Origin: Leptodactylus fallax
Taxonomy: Eukaryota > Chordata > Amphibia > Anura > Leptodactylidae
DNA length: 64,000 nucleotides
Direction: 5' to 3'
Assembly (NCBI GenBank): GCA_947044405.1
Contig: CAMRHE010000650.1
Span: forward strand, 558,001-622,000
Shown here: in pieces, positions 42,536 through 54,751 of the stretch
Numbering within the stretch: position 1 is the first letter of the stretch
Layout: every line of letters starts with the position of its first letter
Translations under genes and position numbers: made by a program
The notes under the pieces: generated by a model
Seen by the model: only the letters and a program-made list of their open reading frames with translations
What the model was told of the DNA's origin: nothing
The model's database searches: none

Positions 42536-43604
42536 GAAGCGCCTGGAGCTCTGCTATGTTTGGATTGGCTCAGCTCTATAGAGTAAATGCAAAGCACAAA
42601 TTCTTCTGGGGGTCTGGTTTTTGAGAAGGTATAAGGGTATGATAGCCCTTGAGAAAATATTGCTAGAGGAGAAAACAAACTACTGAGTTAACAAGTCTGG
42701 GAGATTGTCTTTGAATCCCTTGTGTGGCTATGCTGCTGGCTTGTGGAATTCCTATTATACTAACTAAGGCTAAGGCCTCACGTAACAAGTTGCAGCAAAA
42801 AAAACGCTATGTAAAAGACCACTGTGAAAATGCATCACATTTTTTTTCTGCAGCATTTTTCATTGCGATCTCGCAGAATTTTCCTCTATGGACTTTCTTC
42901 ACCTATTTCACCTATATGGAAAATGCCAGTGTTCCAATAGGTATAATTGACATGCTGCAATTTTTAAAAACGTGAGCATTTTTGAAAAGCAGCTTTTCCG
43001 CTGTGGATATTTTTCTAAGATGTGTGGATGGGATTAGCCAGAATCCCATCCACTTTTTAGGTACTGTAAAATGCAGCGTTTTTTGCCACAACCAAAACAT
43101 TGTGATTTTGCAAGTTGTTTAGTGGCTTCCATGACAGCGTAAAATCTACATATAATTGGAGGAATTTTGAATATTGCAACTTTGGATAAGAAAGAACATA
43201 TTGGATGAATGCCACCAGCTTGCTCTTTAGGCTGTATTCATACAACGATGAACAAAATGGACATAAAAAAAAAGAGACATTTTCCATGGCCTTTTGCATT
43301 CAAGGGGCACCTGTTTTCACGTATATTTCAGTGTATTTAGGGATCCGTGAAAACACGCCATAAATAGGACATGATGAAGAATATAGCTATTTCGATGCCA
43401 CATAGAATTTTATTATTTTATGCTGTATATATTGGTAAAAACAGTGGGTTCATTGGGTTGTGAGGTATCTGTTAGGGATATAAATAGTTATAAAGTTGTT
43501 TTTTTCAGGGGGTTTGTTGAGAGGGTTTGGTGGGGTTGATTGTGAGAGATTGGGGAAGGCAGAGAGGGTTTTTTTCTATTTTTTCCTATATTATTTAAAT
43601 AACT
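42536..43604. other. Spacer with interspersed-repeat fragments
   Basis: Holds a 'ggctaaggcctcacgt' repeat fragment near 42765, and near 43310-43370 a piece ('ttttcacgtatatttcagtg', 'ggatccgtgaaaac') related to 44040-44110. The 43390-43600 part matches 59730-59960 and appears to be the 5' region of an L1-type element. No gene. Confidence 0.45.
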
Positions 43605-43690
43605 ATGTTAAGAATTGCATCATTGAATATTAGGGGACTAAGTGAGTGTTTAAAGAGGTATTCTATTTTTGATGCAATTATGGGGTATGT
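43605..43690 (+). mobile_element. L1/Tx1-type LINE, start of ORF2 (fragment)
   Basis: ATG at 43605 begins MLRIASLNIRGLSECLKR, the opening strand of an APE-type endonuclease (SLNxRGL). The frame is lost within 30 codons. A related 5' region lies at 59730-59960. Confidence 0.6.
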
Positions 43691-43862
43691 ATCTGCTATT
43701 ATCAAAAGTTTGATGGAGCAAAATTTTCATTCATTTTATAATAACTACTAAAGAGGTGTATCAGTAATATTATTTTTAATATTGCTGGCCATATATCTTC
43801 TGCCTAGTGCACCTCTTAACGTAATGGCCTTGATACATACCTACAGTATGTTGATTCAACAG

Positions 43863-44200
43863 TAGAGATGAGCAAACCTCTCAAGATTCGATAAGTTTTG
43901 GGTTCCGATGACTAGGGTCCGAGATTTGCTTTGGGTTGAACAAGTTCCGTTTGAACCACACCTTAAATTGGCTTAAAATGTAGCGTATAAAGCTAAATAA
44001 ACACGAAAGAGGTGCAAAATGATCTTGCAGTCTTGCACCCGAGGGGCATCCATTTTCACGGATCCTCCATACATTCAGTGAATGTAGGGATCCGTGAAAA
44101 CGGCCAGAAACAGGACCTGACCTATATTTTGATGATCCGTGACAAAGGACCATCAAAATAATGGTCATATGAATAGTTTTTACTGTCATGTGAATGTCAC
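43863..44200. repeat. hAT-related and 'ggatccgtgaaaac' repeat fragments
   Basis: Begins 'tagagatgagcaaacc', a single-ended relative of the TAGAGATGAGC hAT family. It is followed by a repeat containing the inverted pair 'ttttcacggatcc' / 'ggatccgtgaaaa'. Confidence 0.5.
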
Positions 44201-44203
44201 CTA

Positions 44204-45450
44204 CAGTAGGGAAAAAAAGTATTTAGTCAGCCACCAATTGTGCAAGTTCTCCCACTTAAAAAGATGAGAGAGGCCTGTAATTGACATCATAGGTAGACCT
44301 CAACTATGAGAGACAAAATGAGAAAACATATCTAGAAAATCACATTGTCTGATTTTTTAAGAATTTATTTGCAAATTATGGTGGAACATAAGTATTTGGT
44401 CACCTACAAACAAGCAAGATTTCTGGCTCTCACAGACCTGTACTATATTCCTTAAGAGGCTCCTCTGTCCTCCACTCATTACCTGTAGTAATGGCACCTG
44501 TTTGAAATTGTTATCAGTATAAAAGACACCTGTCCACAACCTCAAGCACTCACACTCCAAACTCCACTATGGTGAAGACCAAAGAGCTGTGGAAGGACAC
44601 CAGAAACAAAGTTGTAGACCTGCACCAGGCTGGGAACACTGAATCTGCAATAGGCGAGCAGCATGGTGTCAAGAAATCAACTGTGGGAGCAATAATTAGA
44701 AAATGGAAGACATACAAGACCACTGATAATCTTCCTCGATCAGGGGCTCCACGCAAGATCTCACCCCGTGGGGTCAAAATGATCACAAGAACGGTGAGCA
44801 AAAATCCCAGAACCACACAGGGGGACCTAGTGAATGACGTGCAGAAAGCTGGGACTAACGTAACAAAGGCTACCGTAAGGAACACACTACGCCGCCAGGG
44901 ACTCAGATCCTGCAGTGCCAGACGTGTCCCCCTGCTTAAGCCAGTACATATCCCAAGCACACCACCAAGGCAACGAAGGAGTGGCTTCATAAGAAGCATT
45001 TCAAGGTCCTGGAGTGGCCTAGTCAGTCTCCAGATCTCAACTCCATAGAAAACCTTTGGAGGAAGTTGAAAGTCTGTGTTGCCCAGCGACAGCCCCAAAA
45101 AATCACTACTCTAGAGGAGATCTGCATGGAGGAATGGGCCAACATACCAGCAACAGTGTGTGCCAACCTTGTGAAGACTTACAGAAAACGTTTGACCTCT
45201 GCCATTGCCAACAAAGGATATATAACAAAGTATTGAGATGAACTTTTGTTATTGACCAAATACTTATTTTCCACCATAATTTGCAAGTAAATTCTTTGAA
45301 AATCAGACAATGTGATTTTCTAGATATGTTTTCTCATTTTGTCTCTCATAGTTGAGGTCTACCTATGATGTCAATTACAGGCCTCTCTCATCTTTCTAAG
45401 TGGGAAAGCTTGCACAATTGGTGGCTGACTGAATACTTTTTTCCCCACTG
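44204..45450 (+). mobile_element. Tc1-type transposon with long inverted ends, internally deleted
   Basis: 1247 bp, TA duplications at 44202-44203 and 45451-45452. Inverted ends start CAGTAGGGAAAAAAAGTATT (left) and CAGTGGGGAAAAAAGTATTC (right complement) and extend about 200 bp. An IR/DR-like layout. Confidence 0.9.
44569..45236 (+). pseudogene. Tc1 transposase, central deletion
   Basis: The DNA-binding half is open: [17 protein letters not shown], the GAPRK-type linker, and a second helix-turn-helix. After [10 protein letters not shown] the sequence jumps, out of frame, to [18 protein letters not shown] and on to the C-terminus near 45236. The first two catalytic aspartates lie in the deleted part. 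Confidence 0.85.
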
Positions 45451-45559
45451 TATAATATTCTATCCGATAAAACCTACTATACACTCTTACCATCGGATCC
45501 TTCCAATAAATACCTATTAGATTACAATTTACTAATCTCTAAGGCCTTTTGTAATGGCA

Positions 45560-46470
45560 TAATCAGTAAAAATGAGAGAGATTTTCTTACTATTACTCAC
45601 CCATCAATAGCATTATTTTATCATTTGCCTAAAATCCATAAGCATCCCACTAACCCCCCTGGTCGTCCAATAATTTCAACATCCAATCTCTCACATGCCA
45701 TTTATCAGAATTCATTGATATACACCTACAGAGATATGTTTGTAAACTGCCCACTCATCTTAAGGACTCAGCTAATGTCATAAGAGATTTGTTAAATATA
45801 ACATGGAAATCCAGCTATATTTGGGCTACTTTAGATGTTGCCTCGTTATATAGCAATATCCCCCATGCCAATGGTATTGCTGCTATTTTAACAGTTTTGA
45901 CAAATGATTCTACTATACCTGACCAACAGAGAGAGTTTTTACTCAATGGTATCGAATTCATACTATAACATAATGTCTTTGAAGTTGATGAAAAAATCTA
46001 CCTCCAGAATAGGGGGACGGCTATGGAGACTAAATTTGCTTCTAGTTACGCCAATCTTTATATGGGGAGTTTTGAGGATGAATTTATCCACAAAAATAAA
46101 GATTGGTCACAGTATATCATCTACTTTAAGAGATTTATTGGTGATTTACTATTTATACGGGATGGCTTTCCAGATGAGTTTGTCAATTTCTCCCAATACC
46201 TAAACAACAATAACTGGGGGCTAAAATTTTTGGGGAAAACAGAACCCAATGAAATAGAATTTTTGGACCTAGTTCTGATGGGATCCACCGAGGGCATTAC
46301 TACTCGAACTCATTTATAAAAAATAGATTGTAACAGCCTTCTTGATTTTAATAGCGAACACTATTATAAATGGAAACACAACGTACCATATGGGCAATTT
46401 AAGCATATCAGACGAATTGTACCAGTGTTGAAGATTACACCCTCCAAAGTAATATTCTGAAAAAAAGATT
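45560..46470 (+). pseudogene. PLE reverse transcriptase remnant
   Basis: Visible across frameshifts: FYHLPKIHKHPTNPPGRPII, ATLDVASLYSNIPH (motif A), NRGTAMETKFASSYANLYMG (motif B), and motif C reading RFIGDLLFI. In motif C the first catalytic aspartate of YIDD is replaced (FIGD), so the copy is dead even apart from stops. The block EIEFLDLVL follows. Confidence 0.8.
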
Positions 46471-47079
46471 TATGGAAAAAAACTATCCACAAGGAATAGT
46501 GAAGGCAGCTGAAACTAGAGCCAGCAAACTATCCCAGGCACAATGCCTAGTTCCTAGGAAAGAAAATAAAGAAAAATCCAACGATGCTTTCAAAAGTAAC
46601 TTCATTCTGCTACGCCCTATCTGTCTGTCTGCTATTAATGTAATGCCTCTCACCTTGGAACATTCCTGTACATGTTGTATTTGTATTTGTATCTGCTTAT
46701 CTTATCTTATCTTTGCTGCTGTAACACACTGAATTTCCCCATTGTGGGACTATTAAAGGACTATTATTATTATTATTATTATTATTACAACTTAAAATGG
46801 TGCTCATAACAATATCCGCACCATACTACAGAATTACTGGCATACACTTAGAAATGATCACTATCTCAAAAAAAGCTTACCAACCCAACCTGGAATTACA
46901 TATAGGCGTGCTAAAACTTTAAAAAATCTGATTGCCCCTAGTCGCCTACGTGACAATTCCAACACTATACAATTCCGAAACGCAGATACCTCGGGAATTT
47001 CAGCTGGCAGTTATAAATACAGACACAGAAAATGTAAGTGTTGTCTTAATATAAAACACAATACAACTTCAATCACTAG

Positions 47080-47330
47080 TAACGCCACCAATGAAACATT
47101 CCAACTCTCACACATATTGGACTGCTCTATCTCCTATGTAATTTACCTATTGGAGTGCCCATGTGGCCTCCAATACATAGGAAGAACCGTAATGTGCCTA
47201 CGTGAGAGAATCAACAAGCATCGTTCAAATGTAATTAATAGGTTCCAAAAGCATAGTGTTTCCCGCAATGCCTTTCTTAAACATAAGAATGATTTTAAAG
47301 GTTTTATGAACCTATTTCTATCAACTGGAC
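47080..47330 (+). pseudogene. PLE GIY-YIG endonuclease remnant
   Basis: CSISYVIYLLECPCGLQYIG is the GIY-YIG core, followed by RTVMCLRERINKHRSNV. A cysteine motif KCKCC lies upstream at about 47030. The frame then runs into a tandem repeat (47312-47690) and is lost. Confidence 0.82.
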
Positions 47331-47690
47331 TATCAAAAGATGTTTATTTCACACTATTAATTTGCTGTTTAAGCTTACTTGCTGGAATTATTGCTATTTT
47401 TAAAGGATCTTCTGGAACCACTGAGTACAAACTCTTATTCATTTTATTTATTTATTTATTCATTCATTTATTTATATACTCTTTATGTATGACCCACCCT
47501 TTGAGCCTATTTTTATCAACTGGACTATCAAAAGATGTTTATTTCACACTATTAATCTGCTGTTTAAACTTACTTGCTGGAATTATTGCTATTGTTAATG
47601 GATCTTTTAGAATCACTGAGTACAAATTTGTATTTATTTATTTACTCATTTATTTATTTATATACTCTTTATGTATGATCCACCTTAAAG
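47312..47690. repeat. 195-bp tandem duplication in the PLE 3' region
   Basis: 'tatcaactggactatcaaaa' recurs with a period of 195 bp (47319 and 47514), with the following 170 bp similar, including TTTA-rich ends. Confidence 0.85.
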
Positions 47691-48157
47691 TCATACTTGT
47701 TGAATATCTCCATAATGACTTTCGTTACTATTATTATTTTTATATATTTAATTTACATATCCTCGATTGGTAATTTTGGATTTTATTGTTTGATGTTTTA
47801 TTGTAGTGTGATACACTTGACAAAGGGACTTGCAGGTCTCGAAACGCATTGTGTGTGCTTACCTTACCATACTTTGGGAAATAAATCATTTTTGCAAGTA
47901 TCTTTGGATTTGCACAGTCTGTGTATATTGGTCCAAAATGTCAGCATTGACATTTTCTCTTCCCCCACAAAATTTTAAGGTATACTGATAATTAGCAAGG
48001 TGTGAAGCCCAACGCTGCTCAATTGCTCCCAATTTAACAGCGAATGACTTTAAAATGCGATGAGTCTAATCAAACTTTGCTTCTGGGAAAGACAGCACCA
48101 AGTCCAGTTTTACTTGTGTCGGTTTGCAGAATGAACGGTTTACTGTAATCAGGGTAT

Positions 48158-49982
48158 GCAAGGACATTTGGACCAATTAAGGCCGCTTTTAACTCGTCAA
48201 ATGCCCTTTGCATTCCAGGGGTCCATTGGTTAGTTGGACTCTTACCAAATCGGGTGGTAGACTGACCTACCAGTACGGTCTGTAAGGGTGCAGCAATCCG
48301 GGCAAAGCTTTTTACGAATCGTCGGTAATAACCGGCGAACCCGAGAAATTTACGGATGTCTTTTACTGTTTCAGGAGTTGGCCAGTCACGTATCCTTTCA
48401 GTCTACTGAGGATCTGGTGACACCCCATTAGCACTCACAATGTGTCCCAGGTATTGGATTTCAGATTTTAGCAGATGGCATTTGGAAGGCTTGAGTTTCA
48501 GACCATAGCGATCCAAAGACTCAAACACTCTCGCAAGGTGATCCAAATGCTATGCATATGTCCTGATGTAAACAAGTATATCATCCAGATACAACAGGAC
48601 AGACTCAAAAATTAGATGACCTAAGCAAAACTCCATGAGCCGTTGGAATGTGGCAAGCACATTGCACAACCCAAATGGCATCTGGTCAAATTCGAACAGA
48701 CCCATCAGCGTTGTGAAGGCAGTTTTTTCTGCATCCACTTGGGACATAGGGATCTGCTAGTATCCACTGGTCAGGTCCAGGACAGAGAAGTAGGCTGCAG
48801 ACTGAAGAGCTGCGAGGGACTCCTCTATCCGGGGCCGGCGGATATGCATCTTTGTGGGTGACACCATTCAGTTTGCGGTAATCCACTCAAAGGCGAATGG
48901 TACCGTCCTTCTTTTTGACGAGTACTAAGGGAGCGGCCCAAGGGTTTCGGCTGTCCCTTATGACACCGGAATCCTTCATGTTGGAGTAAGCCTTTTATTT
49001 GTTGGTATTGAGCTGGGGGAATGGGCCTATGCCTTTCCTTAATGGGAAGATGATCACCAGTTTGAATTGTGTGTGCCACTGTAGTAACATGCCCAAAGTC
49101 CATAGGGGACTTGCTGAAAATCTGTTCAAATTCGTGAGCTACCTGCAATGTCCCTTCCAGCTGAGATGAAGGTGTCTCAGGGGTTCCAAGGTGAATCTCC
49201 TGCCACCATTCTTTTTGCTCCCCAATGGGGTTATCTGTGGGCTGTGAATTGGTTGTCTGAACTTCACAATGAATTCTCTGGAGGCAATCGGCATCCTGAA
49301 CGCTAGACAGTTTGGCAACCACTGTATACCGAGGTAGTGTAACTTCAGAATCCCCAAAATTTAACAGTTGTACAGGGACTTGTCCATGGGTCACCCTAGC
49401 CAAACTACGGGCAGCAATAACTGTACGATCCGTAGGCATTAACTCGATGAGCACGGAGTAATCCCTGCCTTTGACACCAAACCTGGCCCGGCACCTGACC
49501 ATCATCACATGATCAGGTGGTAAGATGATGGGTCTAGCGTCAGTTACCCTGGCTTTGCCAATCTCACCTTGTGAAGTTTGGACCTGTTGCTGCTGGACCA
49601 GAGCCTTAATGGCCTTATCGTAGATGTGTCTCTCTTTTGGAGCAGCTATCTGAAGGGTGTCGGACAAGGCAGCAATGGCTTCATCAAAGCAATTAACTAG
49701 GACGTTGGTCCCAATGATCATGGAGAGAGTGTCTCTGTCTTTGTCAATGTCCACAATGACAATCCCTTGGACCTTCAGTTCGGTTTTGCCGATCTTAAGG
49801 GTGGCTAAGAAGTATCCCACCTGTTTAAGTTCTTGTCCATTGCTGGCAATTAGAGTCACATGCTCATGAGGGTTGCGTGGTTGTAGCTGATCTCGAGACC
49901 AGTACTTCTCAAACCGGGATAGGGGCATGGTGGTCACCTGCGATCCCGTGTCCAAGAGAGCAGTCAGCAGGATGTTGTTCAT
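48158..49982 (-). pseudogene. pol: Gypsy protease and reverse transcriptase
   Basis: Protease motif ALLDTGSQVTTM at the N-terminus (about 49950), then a long open stretch to GDHLPIKERHRPIPPAQYQ, the start of RT. RT blocks continue over frame changes: VDYRKLNGVTHKDAYP (about 48860), TAFTTLMGLFEFDQMPFGLC, and the catalytic box VLLYLDDILVY (48550-48747). The 385-codon protease-RT frame (48825-49982) shows no stop, but the downstream parts do. Confidence 0.85.
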
Positions 49983-50325
49983 ATTGATGGAAAGGATAGG
50001 ACGGTCTCCGATGAAACGTCAGCCCCATTCGGGTGATAGTGGACCATGGCGGTTGTTGTCTCCAGGGGGTAGGTCCTCTGTCCCAGGATGGCCTAGTTTA
50101 AAGGCTGGCATTCTCTTTCAACGTGTTCAGGTAGATGACAATGTCGGCAGATGGGCCTTCTGGACTAATCAAACTGGTCCGTGACCGTGCGACCGGGTTG
50201 GAATAACTGTCTGCGTGAATACTGACATGGTGAAGGTTCCTGCCAGAGCTGGGATGCAGGAGACCTTGGAGGTGTCAACTGAAGGTCATCCACTTTTTTC
50301 AAAGCTTAATGAGATTCTTGGAAAG

Positions 50326-50736
50326 TTAAGCAATTTGTCCTTGGAGTTCAGTGCTGGAGTCAGAAGTTTGTATCTGTGCACACTGAGCAATGGCTTGTTG
50401 GATCACACAGGGCTGAGGTGCTGTAGAAGCTGAGGGCACGTTATGCTGCTCTGCTGGCATTGTCTCCACTTTGAGGATTTGGATTGTTGTCTCTTTAAAT
50501 AGGTTGAAGGGTCGATCAGGGTCTTGGAAGTTAAGCAAACATAGTTGCATTTTAACTGCATCAGGTGTAGCACCCTCGATGAATTGCTCCCTCAGTGTGC
50601 AATCATAATTGTTCAGCTCATGAGGATCTAATTGCGCAACCTGGCGGAGAGCTTCATCCAAGCTCAGAGCGAAATCTCTAAGACTCTCACTTGAATTCTG
50701 CTTGCGGCTAAAGAACCGAACTTTCAGTCCTGACAC
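50326..50736 (-). pseudogene. gag: Gypsy gag, distal part
   Basis: Open frame with KVRFFSRKQNSSESLRDFAL and LREQFIEGATPDAVK, the usual late-capsid signature. The proximal part (MFGNREKGASS..., FYVGEPNTLKDF, with KDKMQATFKVYPLTAEQQ) lies on the other side of the Tc1 at 52455-52710. Confidence 0.78.
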
Positions 50737-50815
50737 AGTCTTAGTTTAAAATATGGTGCACAGTTTATCAAATATTTGCTTAACAGTTCATTTCTCCTTA
50801 ACATCCCAGGACTTA

Positions 50816-52445
50816 CAGTACAGACCAAAAGTTTGGACACACCTTCTCAATCCAAGAGTTTTCTGTATTTTCATGACTATAAAAATTGTAGATTCACACT
50901 GAAGGCATCAAAACTATGAATTAACACATGTGGAATTATATACTTAACAAAAAAGTGTGAAACAACTGAAAATATGTCTTATATTCTAGGTTCTTCAAAG
51001 TAGCCACCTTTTGCTTTGATTACTGCTTTGCACACTCTTGGCATTCTCTTGATGAGCTTCAAGAGGTAGTCACCTGAAATGGTTTTCACTTCACAGGTGT
51101 GCCCTGTCAGGTTTAATAAGTGGGATTTCTTGCCTTATAAATGGGGTTGGGACCATCAATTGTGTTGTTCAGAAATCAGGTGGATACACAGCTGATAGTT
51201 CTACTGAATGGAGTGTTAGAATTTTTATTATGGCAAGAAAAAAGCAGCTAAGTAAAGAAAAACGAGTGGCCATCATTACTTTAAGAAATGAAGGTCAGTC
51301 AGTCCGAAAAATTGGGAAAACTTTGAAAGTGTCCCCAAGTGCAGTGGCCAAAACCATCAAGCGCTACAAAGAAACTGGATCACATGAGGACCGCTGCAGG
51401 AAAGGAAGACCAAGAGTCACCTCTGCTGCGGAGGATAAGTTCATCCGAGTCACCAGCCTCAGAAATCGCAGGTTAACAGAAGCTCAGATTAGAGACCAGG
51501 TCAATGCCACACAGAGTTCTAGCAGCAGACACATCTCTACAACAACTGTTAAGAGGAGACTGTGTGCAGCAGGCCTTCATGGTAAAATAGCTGCTAGGAA
51601 ACCACTGCTAAGGACAGGCAACAAGCAGAAGAGACTTGTTTGGGCTAAAGAACACAAGGAATGGACATTAGACCTGTGGAAATCTGTGCTTTGGTCTGAT
51701 GAGTCCAAATTTGAGATCTTTGGTTCCAATCACCATGTCTTTGTGCGACGCAGAAAAGGTGAACGAATGGACTCTACATGCCTGATTCCCACCGTGAAGC
51801 ATGGAGGAGGAGGTGTGATAGTGTGGGGGTGCTTTGCTGGTGACACTGTTGGGGATTTATTCAAAATTGAAGAAATACTGAACCAGCATGGTTACCACAG
51901 CATCTTGCAGCGGCATGCTATTCCATCCGTTTTGCGTTTAGTTGGACCATCATTTATTTTTCAACAGGACAATGACCCCAAACACACCTCCAGACTGTGT
52001 AAGGGCTATTTGACCAAGAAGGAGAGTGATGGGGTGCTACACCAGATGACCTGGCCTCCACAGTCACCAGACCTGAACCCAATCGAGATGGTTTGGGGTG
52101 AGCTGGACCGCAGAGTGAAGGCAAAAGGGCCAACAAGTGCTAAGCATCTCTGGGAACTCCTTCAAGACTGTTGGAAGACCATTTCAGGTGACTACCTCTT
52201 GAAGTTCATCAAGAGAATGCCAAGAGTGTGCAAAGCAGTAATGAAAGCAAAAGGTGGCTACTTTGAAGAACCTAGAATATAAGACATATTTTCAGTTGTT
52301 TCACACTTTTTTGTTAAGTATATAATTACACATGTGTTAATTCATAGTTTTGATGCTTTCAGTGTGAATCTACAATTTTTATAGTCATGAAAATACAGAA
52401 AACTCTTGGAATGAGAAGGTGTGTCCAAACTTTTGGTCTGTACTG
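50816..52445 (+). mobile_element. Tc1-type transposon, DD38E, apparently intact
   Basis: 1630 bp with inverted ends CAGTACAGACCAAAAGTTTG and TA duplications at 50814-50815 and 52446-52447. It splits Gypsy gag cleanly. Inverted ends extend well inside (about 180 bp with gaps; 'gaacctagaatataagacat' and its complement near the inner edges). Confidence 0.93.
51230..52282 (+). CDS. Tc1-family transposase, DD38E, full-length open frame
   Basis: 350 codons without interruption. Residues about 1-115 hold two helix-turn-helix units (KIGKTLKVSPSAVAKTIKRY) joined by the AT-hook-like linker KGRPRV. Catalytic residues: first aspartate in VLWSDESKFEIFG (about 160), second in FQQDNDPKH (about 245), glutamate in [11 protein letters not shown] (about 284). 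I count 38 residues between the last two, the DD38E class, not the usual DD34E. A G-rich loop (KHGGGGVIVWGCF) lies between. The protein would bind the element's ends and move it by cut and paste. Start chosen because the ATG opens the conserved MARKKQLS head. It is the only full-length transposase frame in the window. Confidence 0.92.
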   Translation: MARKKQLSKEKRVAIITLRNEGQSVRKIGKTLKVSPSAVAKTIKRYKETGSHEDRCRKGRPRVTSAAEDKFIRVTSLRNRRLTEAQIRDQVNATQSSSSRHISTTTVKRRLCAAGLHGKIAARKPLLRTGNKQKRLVWAKEHKEWTLDLWKSVLWSDESKFEIFGSNHHVFVRRRKGERMDSTCLIPTVKHGGGGVIVWGCFAGDTVGDLFKIEEILNQHGYHSILQRHAIPSVLRLVGPSFIFQQDNDPKHTSRLCKGYLTKKESDGVLHQMTWPPQSPDLNPIEMVWGELDRRVKAKGPTSAKHLWELLQDCWKTISGDYLLKFIKRMPRVCKAVMKAKGGYFEEPRI

Positions 52446-53289
52446 TAGCTTCACGGAGGGCTGCTCCTCCCATCTGACCCATTAACATGACTACTTGCTG
52501 CTCAGCAGTGAGGGGATAAACTTTGAAAGTTGCTTGCATCTTGTCTTTAAAGTCCTTTAGGGTATTTGGCTCACCTACATAGAACGGTAGCCGTGGCACG
52601 CCTGGGTAATAAGGCATAGTGATTGGCATTACTGCAGCTGTGGGGGTTGAAACACTGCTCCCCTCTTCCTCATCCTCACTACTGGCCCCTTTTTCTCTGT
52701 TCCCAAACATACTGGCGGTACGTGACTCACCTGCCGTTGCCTGTGTTGTAGGCTCGGGTATAGTGTATGATGCAGGGCCAAGATGGCGATGCCGGACAGT
52801 GTCGCAGTCACAGATCCTATTCCCGCCAGCAGCTCACGTGCCTCCCTTTTTCTTCAATGGCACAGGTCAGGATGATCAGTAAGGCAATTCTTAGCACAAA
52901 AATTCTGTGGCACATCGATCCTGTTTGTGACGCCAACTGCGACCACCCAGGAAAACCGAGCAGAAAGCTGGACTGTCATGGTGACCTTATAGACACCAGA
53001 ACGCCCAGGAGAGGTGCACAGGGTAATAGGGAGAGCCATTTAGATGTGACGCTAGTTGGAGTAAGGAGACACCCGCAGGTCTCTGGGCTGAGATGATGAT
53101 TGGGTATCTGTACTCCTCTCCAACTAGGAGCTTGATCCCTGGGGATACCTGTAAGGAAGACAATGTCCAGGCCAGGATCAGTTGAACTACTCACTGCTTT
53201 ATTGGAACAGGTATGTGCTGGTTCACTTGTCCTGTAGCAATGAGCTGTGGCAAAGTGGCATGTAGCTGGCTGAAACCTCCCCATGAATT

Positions 53290-54420
53290 TCTGTAAATCC
53301 GTACACAGACATATTTACAGAAATTCAAATCTGAGCTGAATAACACTGATTGGGGCCTTTCATTTACCATGACATTTTCATCCAATAATATTGAATTTCT
53401 GGACCTGAGTCTAAGTAATGAGAAAGATTGTATAATCACCAAGACCCATTTTAAACAAGTGGATTGTAATAGTCTTCTCAATTTTAGAAGTAACCATTAC
53501 AAAAAATGGAAAACGAATGTACCATTCAGCCAATTTAAGAGAATCAGGCGTAATTGCTCTAAGACTAAAGATTATAAAATTCAGAACAGGATATTACAAG
53601 CCCGTTTTAAAAATAAAGGCTATCCACAAGGCCTTATAAAATCTGCTAGTGACAGAGCGGGAGTTTTAACAGAAGCAGAGTGTTTACAAGTCTGGAGTGA
53701 AAAAGGGGAAGATGAAACATATCAACATAGCTTTATAACTACTTATAACCTATCTCATGAGGTCATTAAAGAAGTATTAGAGAAACAATGGCCCATCCTT
53801 TTAAATGACCCTTATTTGAAGGGAAGGATACTGGAACATCCTAGGGTTACCTTTAGAAGGGTCCGTACCATCAAAGAGATTGTAGCCCCAAGTAAACTCC
53901 GTCAACAACGTAAGAATGGAAAAATTCCTGGATCTATCACTGTGAAATGGAGTTAGAGGTGTAATAAGGCTAGATGTAAATGCTGCCTAACTATTACGCA
54001 TAGGAGAACTTCCTTCAATAGTAACACCACTGGAGAAATATTTGAAATCCAATCCTATATGACTTGTGCCTCAGATTTCGTGATCTATTTACTAGAATGT
54101 ACCTATGGCTTACAATACATAGGAAGAACATCGATGTGTCTGAGAGTACAACTATAACTACAACTGTGGTTGACCACAGACACAACATAGCCAAAGGCTA
54201 TGTAAAACATAGTGTCTCAAGAAACGCGGCCCTGTTACATAATTGTACAGCGATTTTTGCATTACACCTATTGAACTAATACCCTCAGATGTATGTGAAA
54301 GACATGACCGGTTACAGAAACATGAGATGTTCTGGATATTTAAATTAAACACTCTATCTCCGTTAGGGCTCAATGAATCCCTGGAAAATGTATATTGATA
54401 GAAGAGGAAAAAAAAAATCC
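53290..54420 (+). mobile_element. Penelope-like element fragment (Neptune-type)
   Basis: From just before 'gaatttctggacctgagt' (RT FLDLSL block) through linker and endonuclease to the conserved FWIFKLNTLSPLGLNESLE end. RT catalytic motifs are absent (5' truncation). Next to the start of the Gypsy. Confidence 0.8.
53369..54400 (+). pseudogene. PLE RT thumb, linker and endonuclease
   Basis: 196 codons are open (53369-53956): NIEFLDLSLSNEKD, NYKIQNR-type region, SFITTYNLSHEVIKEVLEK and VTFRRVRTIKEIVAPSKL. After a stop, KARCKCC and the endonuclease core FVIYLLECTYGLQYIGRTSM follow, then frame breaks. The second cysteine of the ECPC motif is replaced (ECTY). Confidence 0.82.
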
Positions 54421-54697
54421 TCTTACCTGGTATATATCTATGGTGATATTTATTGATTTTATTTGCTTTGTTGTATTTAATATCTGTATGTAGATAAAGG
54501 AAATATGGTGATACCTATTACATTTATACTTTTATATTCATATATTTATAATATGTATATAGGTTTTATTTATTATTTTATATTTTTTTTATATTGTCAT
54601 GTATTTACAACTTGTATTTATGTTTATATTCCATATTTTTATAGCTAGATACATTTTATACTTTTCATATCTTTTCATACATATTTATGTATTATGC

Positions 54698-54751
<54 letters not shown>

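Larger units (their letters stand above)
45453..47960 (+). mobile_element. Penelope-like element (Neptune-type), degraded
   Basis: Plus-strand RT and endonuclease remnants followed by a 3' region with a 'ctcgaaacgcattg' hammerhead-like end at about 47837-47852. Its upstream part (near 47818) is CTTGACA, a decayed core. A simple-repeat and LINE-tail piece (46600-46795, ending in ATT repeats) interrupts the linker. Confidence 0.78.
47975..53290 (-). mobile_element. Gypsy-type LTR retrotransposon, 3'-truncated, split by a Tc1
   Basis: Minus strand. Gag begins near 52710, is cut by the DD38E Tc1 (50816-52445), and resumes at 50736. Protease and RT follow to about 48000, where RNase H sequence (PFILQTDTSKTGLGAV, about 48105-48155) stops against the PLE. 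Candidate LTR/leader DNA lies at 52720-53290, with a possible primer-site region near 52925. No second LTR is in the window. Confidence 0.78.

Noticed and set aside
51954..52136. Minus-strand frame inside the DD38E transposase
   Set aside because: Antisense shadow of the transposase gene.
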